Shown: positions 22,821 through 30,466 of the stretch, one piece after another
Layout: each line of letters starts with the position of its first letter
Position numbering within the stretch: the first letter of the stretch is position 1
Assembly: GCA_004558535.1 (NCBI GenBank)
Contig: SFCP01000037.1
Location: 1-33,102, forward strand
Reading direction: 5' to 3'
From: Bacteroidales bacterium
Lineage (GTDB): Bacteria > Bacteroidota > Bacteroidia > Bacteroidales > Bacteroidaceae
Length of the DNA stretch: 33,102 bases
Made by a program: the position numbers and the translations under genes
The notes under the pieces: model-generated
What the model was told of the DNA's origin: nothing
Databases searched by the model: none
Seen by the model: the letters and a program-made list of their open reading frames with translations, nothing else

Positions 22821-22876
22821 CGGAGCAAGGCGAGCGTAATAGAGCTTGCTCTAATTACCGAGCCGCCGCCCGTTAT
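22817..22876 (+). repeat. Palindromic element, copy 4
   Basis: Arm ATAACGG (22817-22823), left box AGCAAGGCGAGCG, core TAATAGAGC with GCTCTAATTA, right box CCGAGCCGCCGC, arm CCGTTAT (22870-22876). Compared with copies 2 and 3, the core stem changed on both sides (GCCAT/ATGGC to GTAAT/ATTAC, AAAGC/GCTTT to AGAGC/GCTCT). It overlaps the cinA stop codon. Confidence 0.9.
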
Positions 22877-22914
22877 ATGAAATAATAGGTGCGTGAAAAT
22901 AAGTGCGTTGATAT

Positions 22915-22945
22915 TTTGTGAGCTGCAAAATTATTCCTAACTTTG
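22915..22945 (+). promoter_or_regulatory. Promoter of the rpmB-rpmG-DUF4295 operon
   Basis: -33 TTTG (22915-22918), a 19-base spacer, and -7 TAACTTTG (22938-22945): an excellent match. The leader is about 125 bases, room for ribosomal-protein autoregulation, though I see no known motif. Confidence 0.82.
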
Positions 22946-23074
22946 CAGCCCGTAAGTGGAATTTGTACTTGGTGAGCCGGATACCACCCCAAGATTACGC
23001 AACAACAAACCCCCGGCCCGCACGGCAAAAACACTTACACCACCAGAAACTCAATACTAAAACAAGCGAAAGCA

Positions 23075-23335
23075 ATGTCTAAGATTTGTCAGATTACCGG
23101 AAAGAAAGCCATGATTGGCAATAACGTTTCCCACTCAAAGCGCCGCACAAAGCGCAGCTTTGACGTAAACTTGTTTACAAAGAAGTTCTACTACGTTGAG
23201 CAGGACTGCTGGATTACCCTCCGCATCAGCGCAGCCGGCTTGCGCATGATCAACAAAGTAGGACTGGACGCAGCACTCAAGGGTGCCGTAGCCAAGGGAT
23301 ATTGCGATTGGAAAAATATAAAAGTAATAGGTTAA
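23075..23335 (+). CDS. rpmB: Large ribosomal subunit protein bL28
   Basis: 86 residues: MSKICQITGKKAMIGNNVSHSKRRTKRSF, then WITLRISAAGLRMINKVGLD. This is the usual bL28 pattern and length. It binds 23S rRNA in the 50S subunit. Only the first CxxxGK-like segment is kept, without a full four-Cys zinc site. It is first gene of the three-gene operon. Confidence 0.97.
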   Translation: MSKICQITGKKAMIGNNVSHSKRRTKRSFDVNLFTKKFYYVEQDCWITLRISAAGLRMINKVGLDAALKGAVAKGYCDWKNIKVIG

Positions 23336-23348
23336 TACGATTCTAACT

Positions 23349-23540
23349 ATGGCAGGAAAGAAAGCTAAAGGCAATCGCGTACAGGTAATCCTGGAATGCA
23401 CCGAAATGAAAGAGAGCGGACTTCCCGGAACATCGCGTTATATCACGACCAAGAACCGCAAGAATACGCCCGACCGTCTGGAGTTGAAAAAATACAACCC
23501 CATACTCAAGAGAATGACCATCCACAAAGAAATTAAATAA
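23349..23540 (+). CDS. rpmG: Large ribosomal subunit protein bL33
   Basis: 63 residues: MAGKKAKGNRVQVILECTEM, then TSRYITTKNRKNTPDRLELKKYNPILKRMTIHKEIK, the standard bL33 ending. The zinc-binding cysteine pairs of C+ forms are absent, so this is a C- type. It lies 13 bases after rpmB. Confidence 0.97.
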   Translation: MAGKKAKGNRVQVILECTEMKESGLPGTSRYITTKNRKNTPDRLELKKYNPILKRMTIHKEIK

Positions 23541-23549
23541 CGTACAGTC

Positions 23550-23708
23550 ATGGCAAAGAAAGTAGTTGCTACCCTCCAAACCGGCAAAAACGACGGCCGT
23601 TCCTACACCAAAGTCATCAAAATGGTGAAGAGCCCCAAGACCGGTGCCTACATCTTCGACGAGAAAATGGTTCCCAACGATGATGTAAAGGACTTTTTCA
23701 AGAACTAA
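23550..23708 (+). CDS. DUF4295 small basic protein
   Basis: 52 residues from ATG 23550 to TAA 23706-23708: MAKKVVATLQTGKNDG, then YTKVIKMVKSPKTGAYIFDEKMVP and DVKDFFKN. This fits the Bacteroidetes DUF4295 family that follows rpmB and rpmG, and a ribosome-linked role is likely but unproven. It starts nine bases after rpmG. In many relatives ftsY and rimO follow; here a terminator does. Confidence 0.92.
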   Translation: MAKKVVATLQTGKNDGRSYTKVIKMVKSPKTGAYIFDEKMVPNDDVKDFFKN

Positions 23709-23730
23709 TCCCTTTTCGGTAAATAATAAC

Positions 23731-23768
23731 AAGCCCCGACCGTCCAATAGGAAAGTCGGGGCTTTTTG
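23731..23768 (+). terminator. Terminator of the rpmB operon
   Basis: A 10-bp stem, AAGCCCCGAC (23731-23740) with GTCGGGGCTT (23755-23764), closes a 14-base loop and is followed by a T run. It lies 22 bases after the DUF4295 stop and before convergent relA. Confidence 0.9.
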
Positions 23769-23862
23769 TGCATGCGCCGCTTTTTTTGTGCATGGGCCGG
23801 CGGAGATGACTGCTTCATTTTGGCGTGGAAGCCACAGCCGGGCAGTAGCCACTACTGGCGGT

Positions 23863-26115
23863 TTATTCCACCCGCACAGCCTTGGTGACGTTCTCTATCT
23901 GCTTGAGTGAATCGCAGAGCAGCTTCACATCGTCGGTGTCGTGGACGGAAACGTCGATTTTCCCCTCGAAGATGCCGTCGTTCGTCTCGAGAGTGATGCG
24001 CTTCACGGTGAATTGACTGAGTTTGTGCAGCACATCGGCGATGGCGTAGAGCACACCGTGGCTGTCGACGCCCTTGATGCCGATACTGGTGTCGAAGAGG
24101 AGCACCTTGTGCGTGTCCCAACTCGTGGCGATGATGCTGTTTCCATAGCGCGACTTGAGCTTCGTGCCTATCTCGCAGCTGCGGGCATGAATTTCGAGCA
24201 CGCCCTGCGGATTGATGTAGCCCATCACGTCATCGCCGGGGAGGGGGTGACAGCACGAGGCAATGGTACATTTGCCGAGTACCTCCTCGTCGAGCACCAG
24301 CACCTTCTTGCGATTGAGCGATGCGGTGAAAGTGGTGTCGGGACGGGGTGCGGCGCTCTCATCCTTCTTGCCGATGAACGGGATGAACTTGCGCCATCCG
24401 CGGCTGCGCCGCTTGCCCCGCAGGCAGTCGGCGTCCTCGTCGGACAGGGTTAGCGTTCCTGCGCCCAAAGCACGGAAGAGTTCCTCGCGCTTGGCAAAGC
24501 CCCGGAAACTGGCAAGGCGTTCCACCAAGGGAATGGCGTACTCAATTTCCTGCGTGGCAAAGAACTGCCGGAGGGTTTCCTCGCCCCGCTGCTGCTTCTC
24601 GCGGTTTTCGCGGCGCAGGATGGCCTGTATTTTTCCCTTGGCCTTGGCGGTGGTGGCAAAAGTGAGCCATTCGGGCTGCACATGCTGGGTGCGCGAGGTG
24701 ATAATCTCGACTTGGTCGCCACTACGAAGCCGGTAGGACAGAGGGACGAGCTTGTGGTTGACCTTGGCGCCGAAGCAGTGGCTGCCAAGGAAGGAGTGGA
24801 TGGAGAATGCAAAGTCGAGAGCGGTGGCGCCGGCGGGCATCGTCTTGAGGTCGCCCTTGGGGGTGAATACGAGTATCTCGGAGGTGAAGAGGTTGAGCTT
24901 GATGGTGTCGAGCAGGTCAAGGGTGTCGGGCTGCGGGTCGTCCAGGATTTCCTTGATGGAGTTGAGCCATTTATCCAGCTCGTTCTCGTCGTAGGCCGCA
25001 TTGGCGTCTTTGTATTTCCAATGTGCTGCAAATCCTTGTTCAGCTATGTCATCCATACGATCGGAACGTATCTGCACTTCTATCCATTTGCCCTGCTTGC
25101 TCATAAAGGTATTGTGGAGCGCCTGATAGCCGTTGGCCTTGGGATTACTCAGCCAGTCGCGGAAACGTTCGGGGTGAGGGGTGTAGATCTGTGTGAGGGT
25201 AGAATAAATCCGGTAGCACTCGTCGACTTCGTGCTTGCGGTCTGAGGGCGTGAAGACAATACGTATGGCCAGAATATCAAAGACTTCGGCAAAGGAAATC
25301 TTCTTCTTCTGCATTTTGCGCCAGATGGAGTAGGGACTCTTGACGCGGGCCTTGATGGTGTAGCGCAGGCCAATCTTGTCGAGCTGCTCGCAGATGGGCG
25401 GCGTGAACTTGTCGAAAATGGTGTCGCGCTCGGGCTGTGTGTCTGCCAGCTGTTGTTCGATTTGTGCGTACTCCTCGGGGTGCTCGTACTTGAAGCTTAG
25501 ATTTTCCAGTTCGGTCTTGATCTTGTTCAATCCAAGCCGGTCGGCGATAGGAGCGAAGATGTAGAGCGTCTCGCCGGCTATCTTGTACTGTTTGCTGGGG
25601 AGCATGCTCTGGAGGGTGCGCATGTTGTGCAGGCGATCGGCGATTTTGATGAGAATGACGCGCACGTCGTCGCTCATGGTAAGCAGAAGCTTCTTGAACG
25701 TCTCGGCCTGGAGCGAGGCTTTGTCGCCGAAGATGCCGCCGGAAATCTTGGTGAGTCCCTCGACGATATTGGCTACTTTTGCGCCAAAGAGATTTGCGAT
25801 GTCTTCGTTGGTATATTCCGTGTCCTCCTCTACGTCGTGGAGGAGAGCGGCGCAGATGGAGGTGCTGCCGAGTCCTATTTCCTCACAAACGATTTGGGCA
25901 ACGGCGATGGGATGCAGGATGTAGGGCTCACCGGAAAGCCGGCGCACGCCCTTGTGTGCCTGTTTGGCAAAATTGAAAGCCTTGGTGATGATGTCCACCT
26001 TGCGGCGGTGGTTGGTGGCCAAGTATGTGTCGATTAGTTTTTGGAATGCGGCACTGATCAGCTCCTCGTCGCGAATTTCCTGCGGCGTGAGGGTGGGGAG
26101 TTTATTCTCTTTCAT
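23863..26115 (-). CDS. Bifunctional (p)ppGpp synthetase/hydrolase, RelA/SpoT family
   Basis: 750 residues in the order expected of a long RSH enzyme. The HD hydrolase domain has intact LLHDVEEDTEYT (H93-D94) and KIADRLHNMRTL. The synthetase domain follows (VKSPYSIWRKMQKKK, FDILAIRIVF, NPKANGYQALHN, VEVQIR-like IEVQIRSDRMDDIAEQGFAAHWKYK). Then come a TGS domain (LVFTPKGDLKTMPAGATALDFAFSIH), a helical and zinc-finger-like segment (CTIASCCHPLPGDDVMGY), and a C-terminal ACT domain. It makes and degrades the stringent-response alarmone. The hydrolase motif suggests a Rel-type enzyme rather than E. coli RelA. It lies last in the parA-parB-DUF5683-transglycosylase run and has an unusually strong Shine-Dalgarno sequence. 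Confidence 0.96.
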   Translation of the reverse strand: MKENKLPTLTPQEIRDEELISAAFQKLIDTYLATNHRRKVDIITKAFNFAKQAHKGVRRLSGEPYILHPIAVAQIVCEEIGLGSTSICAALLHDVEEDTEYTNEDIANLFGAKVANIVEGLTKISGGIFGDKASLQAETFKKLLLTMSDDVRVILIKIADRLHNMRTLQSMLPSKQYKIAGETLYIFAPIADRLGLNKIKTELENLSFKYEHPEEYAQIEQQLADTQPERDTIFDKFTPPICEQLDKIGLRYTIKARVKSPYSIWRKMQKKKISFAEVFDILAIRIVFTPSDRKHEVDECYRIYSTLTQIYTPHPERFRDWLSNPKANGYQALHNTFMSKQGKWIEVQIRSDRMDDIAEQGFAAHWKYKDANAAYDENELDKWLNSIKEILDDPQPDTLDLLDTIKLNLFTSEILVFTPKGDLKTMPAGATALDFAFSIHSFLGSHCFGAKVNHKLVPLSYRLRSGDQVEIITSRTQHVQPEWLTFATTAKAKGKIQAILRRENREKQQRGEETLRQFFATQEIEYAIPLVERLASFRGFAKREELFRALGAGTLTLSDEDADCLRGKRRSRGWRKFIPFIGKKDESAAPRPDTTFTASLNRKKVLVLDEEVLGKCTIASCCHPLPGDDVMGYINPQGVLEIHARSCEIGTKLKSRYGNSIIATSWDTHKVLLFDTSIGIKGVDSHGVLYAIADVLHKLSQFTVKRITLETNDGIFEGKIDVSVHDTDDVKLLCDSLKQIENVTKAVRVE

Positions 26116-26123
26116 CGTTTCGT

Positions 26124-26130
26124 CCTCCTT
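26124..26130 (-). promoter_or_regulatory. Strong Shine-Dalgarno sequence of the RelA/SpoT gene
   Basis: AAGGAGG on the minus strand, eight bases before the ATG at 26115. Bacteroidetes genes usually have AT-rich leaders without such a site, and the other genes here follow that rule. Confidence 0.75.
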
Positions 26131-26154
26131 GATTATTCAGTGTTTTACGGCATG

Positions 26155-26238
26155 TGGCGGTATGGAAGTCGGCTGTAATTCTGCGCAGGCCGGCTGTAAT
26201 TCTGCGCAAGTCGGCTTTCGTTGCATTTATGCAGGCAT
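26155..26238. repeat. 21-bp degenerate tandem repeat, block D (4 units)
   Basis: Units begin at 26155, 26176 (TAATTCTGCGCAGGCCGGC), 26197 (TAATTCTGCGCAAGTCGGC) and 26218. The third unit matches a unit of block C (TAATTTTTCCCAAGTCC) at 14 of 21 positions. The array fills the gap between the transglycosylase stop (it touches the stop codon) and the relA ribosome-binding site. On the minus strand it reads as heptads TKADL-like, RRITAGL, RRITADF. Confidence 0.75.
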
Positions 26239-27563
26239 CATTTGACTTTCAGCTTCTGTCCGGGTTTGATGCGGTCGCCTTTGATGCCATTGAGCCGGCG
26301 CAGGTTGCTGACGGTGGTGTGGTTGCGCGCAGCGATTTCGCTGAGGGTATCACCTTTCTTTACAGTCGCAGTCTTGGAGCGCTTGCTCGTTTTGTTTCGT
26401 TTGCTGTTAGCTTTGGCGCTGCGTCCTTTTCCGGTGCTCGTAGTGTTGTTGTTGGAGAGGGCAGTCGCCTCGTCGACGGCCACGGTGGCCCGGCGCGTCA
26501 GCAGTTCATCGGTGCGGTAATTGCAGATGGAGTCTTGGTTGTCAATAAAGGCGAGGAGGTTCTCCTGAGGCAGTCGCAGGATGCGCGGGGCGCTTTTTCC
26601 GGGAATAACATCTGTGCGGTATTGCGGATTGAGAGCCTTGATGGCCTCGCGATCTATGCCGCAGTAGGCAGCTATCTGCTCGATGTGTATGTCGCGGTCC
26701 ACCATAATGGTGTCGGTGCTCACCGGCAGTTTTGTCCGCATCGGACAGATGTTGTGCTCGCAGTAGTAATTCATGATGTAATTGGCTGCGATGAATGCCG
26801 GTACGTAGCCGCGGGTTTCCTTTGGCAGGTAGGGATAAATGGCCCAGTAGTCTTTGGCGCCGTTTGCGCGGTGTATGGCTTTGTTGACATTGCCCGGTCC
26901 GCAGTTGTAGGCAGCAATTACCAGGTTCCAGTCGTTGTATATTTTGTACAGGTCGCTTAGATATTTCGCAGCGGCGTACGAGGATTTTATCGGATCGCGT
27001 CGTTCGTCGACCAGACTGTTGACTTCCAGGTCATAACGCTTGGCTGTGGAGAGCATAAACTGCCAGAGTCCCACAGCGCCGGCCCGGCTGGTGGCCGTAG
27101 GGTCGAGGGCCGATTCGATGACGGGCAGGTATTTCAGTTCGAGGGGCAGTCCGTAGAGATCGAGTGCTTCCTCGAAGATGGGGATGTAGAAGTTGCCGGC
27201 GCCGAGCATGTACGAGACGGAGCGACGCAGGCGTCCGCTGTACTGATCTATGAATTTCTGTACGATTTCGTTGTAGGGCATTTCCATGATGGCCGGCATG
27301 CGCGCCAGTCGGTCGCGGAAAGTTTCCTCGGGGAACGACGGGTTGAAGTCCGGGTTCTCGCAAGTGGTGTCCGGATAGAGGTAGTGCTGTGCGTTCCACT
27401 CTTTGAGCAGCGAGTCTGTGCTCAGCGTCATGCCTTCGGGCAGGTCGATGACTTCGTCGGCGTTGTGGCGTTCATCGTGAACGGTGATTTCCGTGTCTGT
27501 TTGGGCTTGCAGCCCTGTCGTTGCGGCTCCGAGGAGCCATAGAAGCAGGTATTTCTTGATCAT
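26238..27563 (-). CDS. Lytic transglycosylase with C-terminal LysM domain (MltD-like)
   Basis: 441 residues with a signal peptide ending near LQAQ. The SLT domain has LKYLPVIESALDPTATSRAGAVGLWQFM, where the Glu of VIES is the catalytic acid, then YAAAKYLSDLYKIYNDWNLVIAAYNCGPG. A linker rich in Thr, Lys and Asn leads to one LysM unit (VKKGDTLSEIAARNHTTVSNLRRLNGIKGDRIKPGQKLKV). It cleaves peptidoglycan glycan strands in the periplasm. There is no lipobox, unlike E. coli MltD, and one LysM rather than several. It is 52 bases from the DUF5683 gene in the par operon. Confidence 0.95.
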   Translation of the reverse strand: MIKKYLLLWLLGAATTGLQAQTDTEITVHDERHNADEVIDLPEGMTLSTDSLLKEWNAQHYLYPDTTCENPDFNPSFPEETFRDRLARMPAIMEMPYNEIVQKFIDQYSGRLRRSVSYMLGAGNFYIPIFEEALDLYGLPLELKYLPVIESALDPTATSRAGAVGLWQFMLSTAKRYDLEVNSLVDERRDPIKSSYAAAKYLSDLYKIYNDWNLVIAAYNCGPGNVNKAIHRANGAKDYWAIYPYLPKETRGYVPAFIAANYIMNYYCEHNICPMRTKLPVSTDTIMVDRDIHIEQIAAYCGIDREAIKALNPQYRTDVIPGKSAPRILRLPQENLLAFIDNQDSICNYRTDELLTRRATVAVDEATALSNNNTTSTGKGRSAKANSKRNKTSKRSKTATVKKGDTLSEIAARNHTTVSNLRRLNGIKGDRIKPGQKLKVK

Positions 27564-27615
27564 AACTATGAGATAGACGTATATATATAAGGAGTGGGAG
27601 CAAATATCCGGGACT

Positions 27616-28398
27616 TCAGAATCGCAGACTGCACCCCACGCCGTAGGAATTGCTTTTTCGGTCGAATTGCGGTTGGTTTATGATGGCGGGTTCTACCTGC
27701 AGACTTAGATCAGGCGTGATGTCGAACTCGGAGAGCTGGGCATCGACGTAGGCATCTATGACCGAGAGCAGATAGACGCCGACAAAGCAGAACGCACTGA
27801 GGTCGCGGTAGCGCCTGTAGTAGTTTTTCTTGTTTTTGAAGATGGTTTTGAATTGTTCTTCGCGTCCGGTGATGTCGTAACGTGGTGGCAACATGTCCAG
27901 ATAGCTGTGCGTGTTGGGATCGTCGTCCATTATGTCGAGATAGGCTTGGGAGTAGTCCTTGTACATCTGCTGGTTCCACAGCAGCGCATAGGTACATCCC
28001 AGAAATCCTCCGTAGATAATGGGCAGTTTCCAGTACTTGCGGTTGTATATCTGGCCGGCGCCGGGGAATACGAGGGAGAGCCAGAGGGCTCTTTGCGGAT
28101 TGGGGACGAACGCGGGCTTGGGTAGTTTTGTCTGCACCTTGTCTCCAAACATTTTTTCGCCGTTGATGGCGGTGGTGAGGCTGTCAGTGACGAGGCTGTC
28201 GGTCACCTCGGACGATGCCTTTGCCGTGTCTGCGTGGGTGGGTGCTGTCAGTGTTTGTGGGGCTGCCTGCATAAAGCACAAATCCTCACCTTGGGTGGGT
28301 GAGGTAGCGTGGGCTGCTGCTTTCCCGGGGAGGAAAGTCAGGCACAGAAGCCAGCTGAGCAGCGCCGTCCGGTGCTTTGTGGCAGTGAATCGGTTCAT
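27616..28398 (-). CDS. DUF5683 domain-containing membrane protein
   Basis: 260 residues. A signal-like N-terminus (LLSWLLCLTFLPGKAAA) is followed by a low-complexity linker (about 30-85) and the domain core RALWLSLVFPGAGQIYNRKYWKLPIIYGGFLGCTYALLW. A second hydrophobic segment follows (AFCFVGVYLLSVIDAYVDAQL), and the end is barrel-like (SYGVGCSLRF). The function is unknown; the family sits between parB and the transglycosylase in many Bacteroidetes. I chose the ATG at 28398, which overlaps the parB stop as ATGA; the frame stays open far upstream but over parB. Confidence 0.9.
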   Translation of the reverse strand: MNRFTATKHRTALLSWLLCLTFLPGKAAAHATSPTQGEDLCFMQAAPQTLTAPTHADTAKASSEVTDSLVTDSLTTAINGEKMFGDKVQTKLPKPAFVPNPQRALWLSLVFPGAGQIYNRKYWKLPIIYGGFLGCTYALLWNQQMYKDYSQAYLDIMDDDPNTHSYLDMLPPRYDITGREEQFKTIFKNKKNYYRRYRDLSAFCFVGVYLLSVIDAYVDAQLSEFDITPDLSLQVEPAIINQPQFDRKSNSYGVGCSLRF

Positions 28399-29294
28399 CC
28401 TTTCATTTTGTCGAACAGGCTGATAATTCTCTCCAGTTCCTCCTCGCCCGAAAAGGGGATGGTGATTTTGCCTTTGTATTGTTCGGAGCAGGTCATCTGC
28501 ACTTTGGTCTGGAAGAAGTCCGAAAGTCGTGACTTCAACAGGTTGTATTCTTCGGGCAGTCGCTTTTGGGTGGGGTCTTTGAGCTGTTTGCGTCCGCTTT
28601 TCACGGTGTCGCCGTTGTTGATAGCCTTGACCATTTCCTCCACTTGCCTTACGCTGTATCCCTTTTGTCGGATTTCCTCGAAGAGTTTCACTTGCATGGT
28701 GGGCTGTGCCAGTCCCAGGAGTGCGCGTGCATGGCCTTGGTCCATTTCTTTGTTTTGCAGTGCCATTTGCACTTGTGCCGGCAGTTTCAGCAGTCGCAGG
28801 AAGTTGGCAATAGTCGTTCGTTTCTTTCCCACTTTCTCGCTGAGTTTGTCCTGGGTGAGGTTGTAGCGTTCGATAAGGTTTTGGTAGGCCAATGCGATTT
28901 CGATGGGGTTGAGGTCCTCGCGCTGTATATTTTCCACGAGGGCCATCTGCATCATGTTTTCGTCGTCGGCGGTGCGGATATAGGCGGGCACGCTGAGCAG
29001 TCCGGCCATTTGCGAGGCGCGCCATCGGCGTTCGCCGGCAATGATTTGGTAGGTGCCGTCTTCCATCTGGCGGACGGTGATGGGCTGTATGATGCCGATT
29101 TGTCGTATGCTCTCGGCAAGTTCCTCCAGCGCGGTGGGGTCAAATTCCCTTCGGGGCTGGTTGGGGTTTGCCTTGATTTGTGCGACCGGCACTTCGCTGA
29201 TGGAGGACGAGCCGTTGGTATGTACTTCTTCCTCCAGGGAGATCAGGGCGTCGAGGCCTCGGCCCAGTGCCGGGAATTTCTTGTGAGCGACCAT
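28395..29294 (-). CDS. parB: Chromosome-partitioning protein ParB
   Basis: 299 residues. The N-terminal ParB/Srx CTP-binding fold has QIKANPNQPRREFD, LAESIRQIGIIQPITVRQ and IIAGERRWRASQMAG (the GERR box). A helix-turn-helix parS-binding region follows (LTQDKLSEKVGKKRTTIANFLRLLKLP), then MDQGHARALLGL and a C-terminal dimer segment. It loads at parS as a CTP-gated clamp and works with ParA to separate origins. It lies 80 bases after parA. No full parS palindrome was found in the window. Confidence 0.96.
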   Translation of the reverse strand: MVAHKKFPALGRGLDALISLEEEVHTNGSSSISEVPVAQIKANPNQPRREFDPTALEELAESIRQIGIIQPITVRQMEDGTYQIIAGERRWRASQMAGLLSVPAYIRTADDENMMQMALVENIQREDLNPIEIALAYQNLIERYNLTQDKLSEKVGKKRTTIANFLRLLKLPAQVQMALQNKEMDQGHARALLGLAQPTMQVKLFEEIRQKGYSVRQVEEMVKAINNGDTVKSGRKQLKDPTQKRLPEEYNLLKSRLSDFFQTKVQMTCSEQYKGKITIPFSGEEELERIISLFDKMKG

Positions 29295-29374
29295 ATTTTG
29301 TCTTGTTTATTTCGGAGCGTGCCCGCTGATGGTTTATTCTGAAGGCCCGGTGGGGGCTTTTGGGTAGCGGGCGG

Positions 29375-30157
29375 TTAGTTTTGCGGTCCGTTTCCTTTGT
29401 TTTTTTGGATGATTTCTTTGGCCAGTGCCAAGTGGTTTTTTGCGCCGGTCGAGTCTGCGTCGTATAGGATGGCAGGCAGTCCGTGGCTGGGAGCTTCGCT
29501 GAGTTTCACGTTGCGCTGTATGACCGTCTTGAATACCAGTTCCTGGAAGTGTCGCTTCACTTCGTCATAGATTTGGTTGGCCAGGCGCAGTCGCGAGTCG
29601 TACATCGTGAGCAGGAAGCCCTCGATTTCCAGTTCCGGATTGAGCTTTTGCTTGACGATCTTGATAGACTGGAGCAATTTGCTGATACCTTCGAGCGCAA
29701 AGTATTCGCACTGCACAGGAATGATGATGGAGTCGGCGGCAGTGAGTGCGCTTATCGTGATAAGGCCGAGCGAGGGGGAGCAGTCGATCAGTATGTAGTC
29801 GTAGTCGTCCTTGATGGCGGCCAGCATGTTGCGGAAGAGAAATTCGCGGCGCGGCAGGTTCATCATCTCCACTTCGGCTCCGGCCAGGTTGATGTGCGAG
29901 GGCAGCACGTCCAGCTTCTCGATGTCGGTGGTGTAGATAGCTGAAGTAGGTGCTGCGTGGCGTATCAGGCAGTCGTAGACCGATACATCCACTTTGCTCA
30001 GGTCCACTCCGAGTCCTGATGAGGCGTTGGCCTGTTGGTCTGCGTCGACCAGGAGTACTTTCTTTTCGAGTGTGGCCAGCGATGCTGCCAAGTTCATGGC
30101 TGTGGTCGTCTTTCCCACGCCGCCTTTCTGGTTGGCTAATGCAATGATTTTACCCAT
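29375..30157 (-). CDS. parA: Chromosome-partitioning ATPase ParA (Soj)
   Basis: 260 residues from ATG 30157: MGKIIALANQKGGVGKTTTAMNLA carries the deviant Walker A with its signature Lys. VLLVDADQQANAS, YDYILIDCSPSLG (Walker B) and VPVQCEYFALEGISKLL complete the MinD/ParA fold. It binds DNA non-specifically as an ATP dimer and is released by ParB. A longer frame to 30238 exists, but a promoter element lies there. First gene of the run parA-parB-DUF5683-transglycosylase-relA. Confidence 0.97.
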   Translation of the reverse strand: MGKIIALANQKGGVGKTTTAMNLAASLATLEKKVLLVDADQQANASSGLGVDLSKVDVSVYDCLIRHAAPTSAIYTTDIEKLDVLPSHINLAGAEVEMMNLPRREFLFRNMLAAIKDDYDYILIDCSPSLGLITISALTAADSIIIPVQCEYFALEGISKLLQSIKIVKQKLNPELEIEGFLLTMYDSRLRLANQIYDEVKRHFQELVFKTVIQRNVKLSEAPSHGLPAILYDADSTGAKNHLALAKEIIQKNKGNGPQN

Positions 30158-30235
30158 GATGTGTATTTTATTCCTGTGCTGTGTGGCGGGAGAGCCGGGG
30201 CTGTCGGCCGCGGTGCACAGGGCTTTTGCAGTTTG

Positions 30236-30243
30236 CAAAGATA
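30236..30243 (-). promoter_or_regulatory. -7 element of the parA operon
   Basis: TATCTTTG on the minus strand gives a leader of about 70 bases before ATG 30157. No matching -33 TTTG is evident. The rest of the 309-base gap between parA and surE holds only the opposing surE promoter candidate. Confidence 0.6.
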
Positions 30244-30285
30244 AGAAAAAATCCCCGACTATTCAGGACATAGGCTTTTTTTTCG

Positions 30286-30293
30286 TAATTTTG
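30286..30293 (+). promoter_or_regulatory. -7 element of surE
   Basis: TAATTTTG fits TAnnTTTG. There is no clear -33. The leader to surE would be about 165 bases, GC-rich in its first part and T-rich near the ATG. Confidence 0.5.
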
Positions 30294-30466
30294 CCGGGCC
30301 GGTGAAAAGGGCAATGGCGATAGGCGTCACCTTGGGATTGCAATTCGCCCGGTGGCTTTCGGGTCGTCCCCGGTGGGCGCTTGTCCGGGGCTGCGTATTT
30401 TTTTGCGGCCTGCTGTGGGTCCTTTCATCGTTATCCGTTGTATTTTATCTGTGAGTTTTTTTCTTC

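Noticed and set aside
29500..29520. Possible parS site (GTTTCACGT) in parA
   Set aside because: Only one half of the TGTTTCACGTGAAACA palindrome is present; similar half-sites occur near 5408 and 5727 by chance.
30300..30466. Structured leader of surE
   Set aside because: GC-rich but without a clear strong stem or a known RNA motif.
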